11,137 nucleotides of DNA, taken from the NCBI GenBank assembly GCA_903930085.1, contig CAIYXD010000105.1:1-11137 (forward strand), read 5' to 3'. The first letter of the stretch is position 1. Each line of letters opens with the position of its first letter. This document shows, one piece after another, positions 7,327 through 11,137 of the stretch. Both the position numbers and the translations under genes were made by a program. The stretch comes from an uncultured Flavobacteriia bacterium. GTDB taxonomy: Bacteria > Bacteroidota > Bacteroidia > Flavobacteriales_D > Crocinitomicaceae. Under the pieces are notes generated by a model. That model was not told where the DNA came from. It saw only the letters and a program-made list of their open reading frames with translations, and did no database searches.

Positions 7327-10300
7327 AAACAGCAATTAATTCATTTGTGTGCGTGTAAAAGAGAAAACCTTTTACTGCAGGAAGCTCCATTTCAATCAAC
7401 GTGGAAATATATTCACGCATTTGTCGCGCGTCTTTTTCCTTTGGAATCCCAGTTTTATAGTCCAATAAAATTGTTTCGTTTTGTTTCAATATAATTTTAT
7501 CTGGTCGTTTGGTAGTAAGTTCATCCATAATTATGGATTGTTCGTTCAATACTTCCTCAGCACCTTCAAATAATTCCTGAAATTCGGCTAGTCGGAAAAT
7601 CCCCTCTATCTTGGATTCAATTTCTTTACTAAACTCAAGCTCTAATTCGCCCTCTTTCAAAAGTTGTTGAATAATTTTAGTGCATTCATTTTCGGTGTTA
7701 ACGAGCGACATCGCAAGGTGAAACTGATTTCCAAAGCGTTGTTCTTTCGATAAATAATCGCTTACAATTAAATCAGGAATATCTTGCAAAGAAATATCAG
7801 GGAACCAAAGATTCTCGGTAACACTTTTCGGCTCAAAAAATGGTGCTGCAGCTTTCGTCGATTTTTTCGTGTGCATATAACGCTCACCATATTTTGCAAC
7901 GAGCACATTTTCTGCATTTATAATTGCATTTGCGGATTTTTCGAAACAAGAATGCGCCAGTTTCCCAAAGGAATTGGAGACATAGTAATTTGCAACATAC
8001 AAGCGTTCCATCGGTCGCGTAAAAGCAACATAGCATTGGTTTACTTTATCGGTTAAAATTTGCAGCGTTTCCTTTGTTTTAAAGTCGGCAATTCCCGGGA
8101 TGGCGCTGTCTTTTTTTACTGTTGTATATAAAATGAAATCGTCAATTTCAATTAAATGCTTGGAGGTTGGCATTAAATCCAATTCCAAATTAATCGATGG
8201 AAGGATAACAACAGGAAACTCCAAACCTTTGGATTTGTGAATCGTCATGATTTTTATAGCATCGTCACTTTCCGGCAATTGAATTGCTAATTTTAATTTT
8301 TGTTCGTTGTAATAATTCAAAAAAGACTTGATATCTGGCCCCTTTGAAATTTCATAGTCGTGCGCAAAATCCGCAAAATGATGTAAATATGGGTTTTGCA
8401 ATTCATCCCAATGCATAATTCTAAAAAAGGACTGCACCAAATCGTACAAGTTTTCAAATTTGCAGAAAAAGGAAGATTTTCCTTTAAATTGTTCCGTAAT
8501 AAATTTATCATCGTTAAAGAATACAAATTCCTTTCCAGAGGAACTTATCCTTTTTTCGAAATACGTACGGTAGAGCTCAAACGATTTTTCTTTTTGAATT
8601 CTGAAAAACAATTCTGCAAAGCGTTTCTTTTCACTTTTACTGGAAGGGTTCAGCCTGCGCTTCAAGTAGGAAATTACCAACTTTACTTTTACCTCGTTTT
8701 GAACCAATAACGATTCAGCGGAAACAATTTTGTATCCTGCTTTCGTAAGTTCAACAGCCCAGCAATTTGCCTGCTTATTTTTATCTCCCAAAATGCAAAT
8801 TTCACCGCGTTGAAATCCATCTTCTTCACATTCTTGAATTTTAGAAATGATATATGGAACAAGTTCAATATCTGATTTTTTTTCTTCGGAAGAAATTATC
8901 TCTACCAATCCAGGTAATTCTGACATGGCTACTTGTTCGATAGAATTGTAAAATTCCTTTGCATCTTGCGGCAAAAGCTCCTTTAAAAGTGGGAAAAAGG
9001 AATTGTTAAAACCCACAACCGTTGGTGAGGAACGCCAATTTTCTCCTAAAGAGGTAACATTTCCCATTTGGCTGAAATAATTAGATTTCTCGGAAATCAC
9101 AGCGTCATTTTCTGGATTGAAAATCCTTGGCAATGCTACGAATTGCTCGGCAACGCCATTTTTAAATCTATAAATCGACTGTTTTGGATCGCCAACAATC
9201 AAGTTTTTGTTGAGTTTTGAAATCGATTCGTGCACCAAAGGCACCATGTTAAGCCATTGTAAACGCGAAGTATCTTGAAATTCATCCAAAAGGAAATGCT
9301 GAAACCGAGTTCCTAAACGTTCGTATATAAATGGAGCTTCTTCATTTCTAACCAAATCAGAAATCAGTTTGTTGAATTCTGAAATTCGAATAAGCTGCTC
9401 GTCTTTTTTAATGATTTCCAGTGAAGCAGCCATGTACTGCAGCATTGCCATGTTGTAGAAATTCTGTAAAAATGCTTTAAGGACGAAAATTTCGGTCGAC
9501 TTCTGTTTGTGGTAGGTATTTAAATCGACTATTGCAGAACTTAGGACTTGCGGCACTTCTTTTCCCTTTTCAGGATCTTTAGTGCAATTTTTAAGGAACG
9601 CTTCTGTAAAAAGAGTTTCCGTGAAACTTTTTATTCCTGCAAGTTTTTCGATTGGACCAGAAGTTTTAGATTTTCCAGGTAGTGAATCAATTGAAATATT
9701 TAAACTAATATATAAGTCGTATACAGCTTTACACGCAAGAACGAACTCCTGATTTTCAGCGTGTAAGGTCGCACGTAATTCCTTTTGCCGTTCGATGGAA
9801 AAATCTAATTTTAGAAGTTTCTCGATGGTTGGCTGGTCGCGTTCTTTGCTTAAAATTCTCCCAAAATCGATGAGTTGGTCTCTAAAGTTCCAACGTTCTC
9901 CTTCGTCTAGATTGTTTTTTGCGTACTCAAACACAATAGTCGTTAATTTTGGAAGATTGTCTTTTCCCAGTTGATCCAGTAATAAATCCACTACTTGTTC
10001 AATTACCTCCGATTCATTCAAAATCACCTCAAAATCATTTGGTAAATCTAAATCTCGACTAAATGACCGAATTAATTTCAAGTTGAATTTATCAATCGTC
10101 ATCACGAAGAAATCCTCGTATCGGTGTAAAATATTCTGCAATACACCTAGAGCCCGCGTGTGCACGTCGTTTGGATTAATTTCTAATTCAGTCCCCAATA
10201 AAGCCGCGTATTCTATGGATTTCGCTCCATAAATATGCGGATAACTCAATTCATCCAACGTTTGAATGATGCGGGTTTTCATCTCCAAAGCTGCTTTATT

Positions 10301-10453
10301 GGTAAATGTCATCGCTATAATTCGGGAAAAACGAGTAAGATCTTTTTCGTCGCTTATGAGTAGAATAATATATTCTTTTACAAGATTATACGTTTTACCA
10401 CTTCCAGCAGAGGCGTTGAGTATTTTTAAAGGTATGTTAGATTGAAATGCCAT
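7325..10453 (-). CDS. RecB/AddA-type UvrD-family helicase with C-terminal RecB-like nuclease
   Basis: Predicted subunit of an AddAB/RecBCD-like enzyme that unwinds and resects double-strand DNA ends for recombination. From the Met at 10453 it is 1042 residues. Superfamily 1A helicase motifs in order: Walker A ASAGSGKT (14-21), Ia IAMTFTNKAALEMK (46-59), II LLDEFQD (388-394), III VGDPKQSIYRFK (420-431), IV LGENWRSS (469-476), V MTIHKSKGLEFP (736-747) and VI YVAFTRPMERLYV (808-820). The C-terminal nuclease has His912 (GNQFH), Asp985 (RPD), Asp998-Tyr-Lys1000 and Gln1011/Tyr1015; the 13- and 2-residue spacings equal those of E. coli RecB D1067, D1080 and K1082, so it should be active. I chose 10453 because the product then begins MAFQSNIPLKILNASAG, just ahead of Walker A; starts at 10543 or 10603 add a poorly conserved-looking extension, and 10603 overlaps the divergent lipoprotein gene. 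A partner AddB-like subunit is not in the window. AddA versus RecB naming is uncertain. Confidence 0.93.
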   Translation of the reverse strand: MAFQSNIPLKILNASAGSGKTYNLVKEYIILLISDEKDLTRFSRIIAMTFTNKAALEMKTRIIQTLDELSYPHIYGAKSIEYAALLGTELEINPNDVHTRALGVLQNILHRYEDFFVMTIDKFNLKLIRSFSRDLDLPNDFEVILNESEVIEQVVDLLLDQLGKDNLPKLTTIVFEYAKNNLDEGERWNFRDQLIDFGRILSKERDQPTIEKLLKLDFSIERQKELRATLHAENQEFVLACKAVYDLYISLNISIDSLPGKSKTSGPIEKLAGIKSFTETLFTEAFLKNCTKDPEKGKEVPQVLSSAIVDLNTYHKQKSTEIFVLKAFLQNFYNMAMLQYMAASLEIIKKDEQLIRISEFNKLISDLVRNEEAPFIYERLGTRFQHFLLDEFQDTSRLQWLNMVPLVHESISKLNKNLIVGDPKQSIYRFKNGVAEQFVALPRIFNPENDAVISEKSNYFSQMGNVTSLGENWRSSPTVVGFNNSFFPLLKELLPQDAKEFYNSIEQVAMSELPGLVEIISSEEKKSDIELVPYIISKIQECEEDGFQRGEICILGDKNKQANCWAVELTKAGYKIVSAESLLVQNEVKVKLVISYLKRRLNPSSKSEKKRFAELFFRIQKEKSFELYRTYFEKRISSSGKEFVFFNDDKFITEQFKGKSSFFCKFENLYDLVQSFFRIMHWDELQNPYLHHFADFAHDYEISKGPDIKSFLNYYNEQKLKLAIQLPESDDAIKIMTIHKSKGLEFPVVILPSINLELDLMPTSKHLIEIDDFILYTTVKKDSAIPGIADFKTKETLQILTDKVNQCYVAFTRPMERLYVANYYVSNSFGKLAHSCFEKSANAIINAENVLVAKYGERYMHTKKSTKAAAPFFEPKSVTENLWFPDISLQDIPDLIVSDYLSKEQRFGNQFHLAMSLVNTENECTKIIQQLLKEGELELEFSKEIESKIEGIFRLAEFQELFEGAEEVLNEQSIIMDELTTKRPDKIILKQNETILLDYKTGIPKEKDARQMREYISTLIEMELPAVKGFLFYTHTNELIAV

Positions 10454-10467
10454 TTTCAGCGAGAAGT

Positions 10468-10505
10468 TTTTAATCGGTTTTATTATTTTAATTAAGTGAT
10501 TAAAA
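10468..10505. promoter_or_regulatory. Inverted/direct TTTTAAT repeats between divergent genes
   Basis: The 97-base gap between the helicase-nuclease start and the lipoprotein start holds TTTTAATC (10468-10475), TTTTAATT (10486-10493) and GATTAAAA (10498-10505, the exact reverse complement of the first). The second and third form a tight 7-bp-arm dyad around TAAGTG. Position between two divergent starts fits an operator, but the region is so AT-rich that chance is a real alternative. Confidence 0.25.
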
Positions 10506-10530
10506 GTAAGGAAAATATATACGGATTTTG

Positions 10531-10538
10531 TAAATTTG
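10531..10538 (+). promoter_or_regulatory. Possible Bacteroidota -7 promoter element for the lipoprotein gene
   Basis: TAAATTTG matches the Bacteroidota -7 consensus TAnnTTTG exactly and lies 12 bases upstream of the lipoprotein ATG. No clear TTG -33 element is present at the usual spacing, and the implied 5' leader would be only about six bases. The motif is common by chance in AT-rich DNA. Confidence 0.25.
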
Positions 10539-10550
10539 TTCATATAGATT

Positions 10551-11137
10551 ATGAAAAAACGTATTTTTTTTAGTTCGGTTTTGCTCCTTTTTTCCGCTTG
10601 CAAGGAAGATAAGGTAACTCCGCCTATCGAGCAAATTGAATACCTTCAAGTCACCATGCAACCAACATTTGGTGCGGATGATTTAATTCTCGATGAAACG
10701 TATACCACTGTTGAAGGATATGACGTTCAGTTTACAGATTTAAAATGTTATTTCACAAGTAGTGCAAATGGCTCAAAAACACTTTGTGACGCCGCTCTAT
10801 TTGATTTTCGTGAAAATGGAACTTTCGTATTTAAAAAAGAAGGAAATAAAAATGATTTTAGTGACTTGAGTGGATATTTGGGAGTCGATGTTTTGTATAA
10901 TCATTCCGATCCTTCTGCATTTGCAAATGATAATCCACTAAATATTGCCATTGCAAATGATATGCATTGGGATTGGAATCCAGGATATATCTTTATGAAA
11001 GTGGAAGCAAAAGTTGATACTTTAAATGATGGGATAGCAAATTTCAATCATTTTGTAGTTTTTCACATTGGTGGGGATAATTTGATTCAACCTTTTTCTT
11101 TTACAAACATCAATTGGATTTCCGTTGCGCCAGATAA
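10551..11137 (+). CDS. MbnP-like family lipoprotein, 3' end cut by the window
   Basis: The frame is open from ATG 10551 to the right edge (195 residues, no stop reached). It begins with a short basic and hydrophobic signal peptide ending LFSAC, so Cys17 is the likely lipidated residue, although Phe at -3 is not the most common lipobox residue. The following residues K-E-D fit the Bacteroidota lipoprotein export signal, suggesting an outer-surface location. The body resembles the MbnP-like family: VTMQPTFGADDLIL with YTTVEGYDVQFTDLKCYF (about 34-68), then a conserved core GVDVLYNHSD (111-120), NPL (128-130) and MHWDWNPGYIFMKVE (138-152), then FHIGGDN (171-177). MbnP itself is a periplasmic partner of the diheme enzyme MbnH in copper/methanobactin loci; the role of Bacteroidota homologues is not known to me. 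Cysteines at 66 and 79 could pair. It is divergent from the helicase gene. Confidence 0.8.
   Translation, partial: MKKRIFFSSVLLLFSACKEDKVTPPIEQIEYLQVTMQPTFGADDLILDETYTTVEGYDVQFTDLKCYFTSSANGSKTLCDAALFDFRENGTFVFKKEGNKNDFSDLSGYLGVDVLYNHSDPSAFANDNPLNIAIANDMHWDWNPGYIFMKVEAKVDTLNDGIANFNHFVVFHIGGDNLIQPFSFTNINWISVAPD

Noticed and set aside
10454..10603. N-terminal extension of the helicase-nuclease from 10603 or 10543
   Set aside because: RecB/AddA-type proteins start shortly before Walker A. The 10603 start would also overlap the divergent lipoprotein signal peptide on the other strand.

Overview
The window looks like chromosomal DNA from a Bacteroidota bacterium, most likely the order Flavobacteriales (inference). 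It is AT-rich. None of the start codons has a convincing Shine-Dalgarno sequence; they sit behind A/T-rich leaders. One protein ends in the gliding-motility-type C-terminal domain of type IX secretion (T9SS) cargo, and another carries a lipoprotein signal of the Bacteroidota surface-export type. No tRNA, rRNA, CRISPR array, insertion sequence or prophage gene is visible.

Layout, left to right. (1) Positions 1-2182: the 3' part of carA (carbamoyl-phosphate synthase small subunit) overlaps eno (enolase) by 4 bases, so the two form a translationally coupled housekeeping pair. carA starts upstream of the window. (2) Positions 2403-5192: a large secreted protein. It has a signal peptide, a glycine-rich domain encoded by in-frame GGC triplet runs, seven tandem Ig-like/SprB-like/PKD-like modules, most with a conserved cysteine pair, and a T9SS type B sorting domain. 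A strong intrinsic terminator follows at about 5217-5246. (3) Positions 5301-7313: a stand-alone hutU (urocanate hydratase, long form) with no other histidine-utilisation gene beside it. (4) Positions 7325-10453, minus strand: a 1042-residue RecB/AddA-type helicase-nuclease for double-strand-break processing, convergent with hutU with only 11 bases between the stop codons. (5) Positions 10551 to the right edge: a divergently transcribed lipoprotein of the MbnP-like family, cut by the window end.

The housekeeping genes look intact and ordinary. The points most worth following are the glycine-rich, modular T9SS cargo protein with its expandable GGC tracts and no adjacent SprF-like partner, and the MbnP-like lipoprotein with a C-K-E-D surface-export motif. 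The genes do not form one obvious functional system. I see no clear evidence of a wholly new system here.
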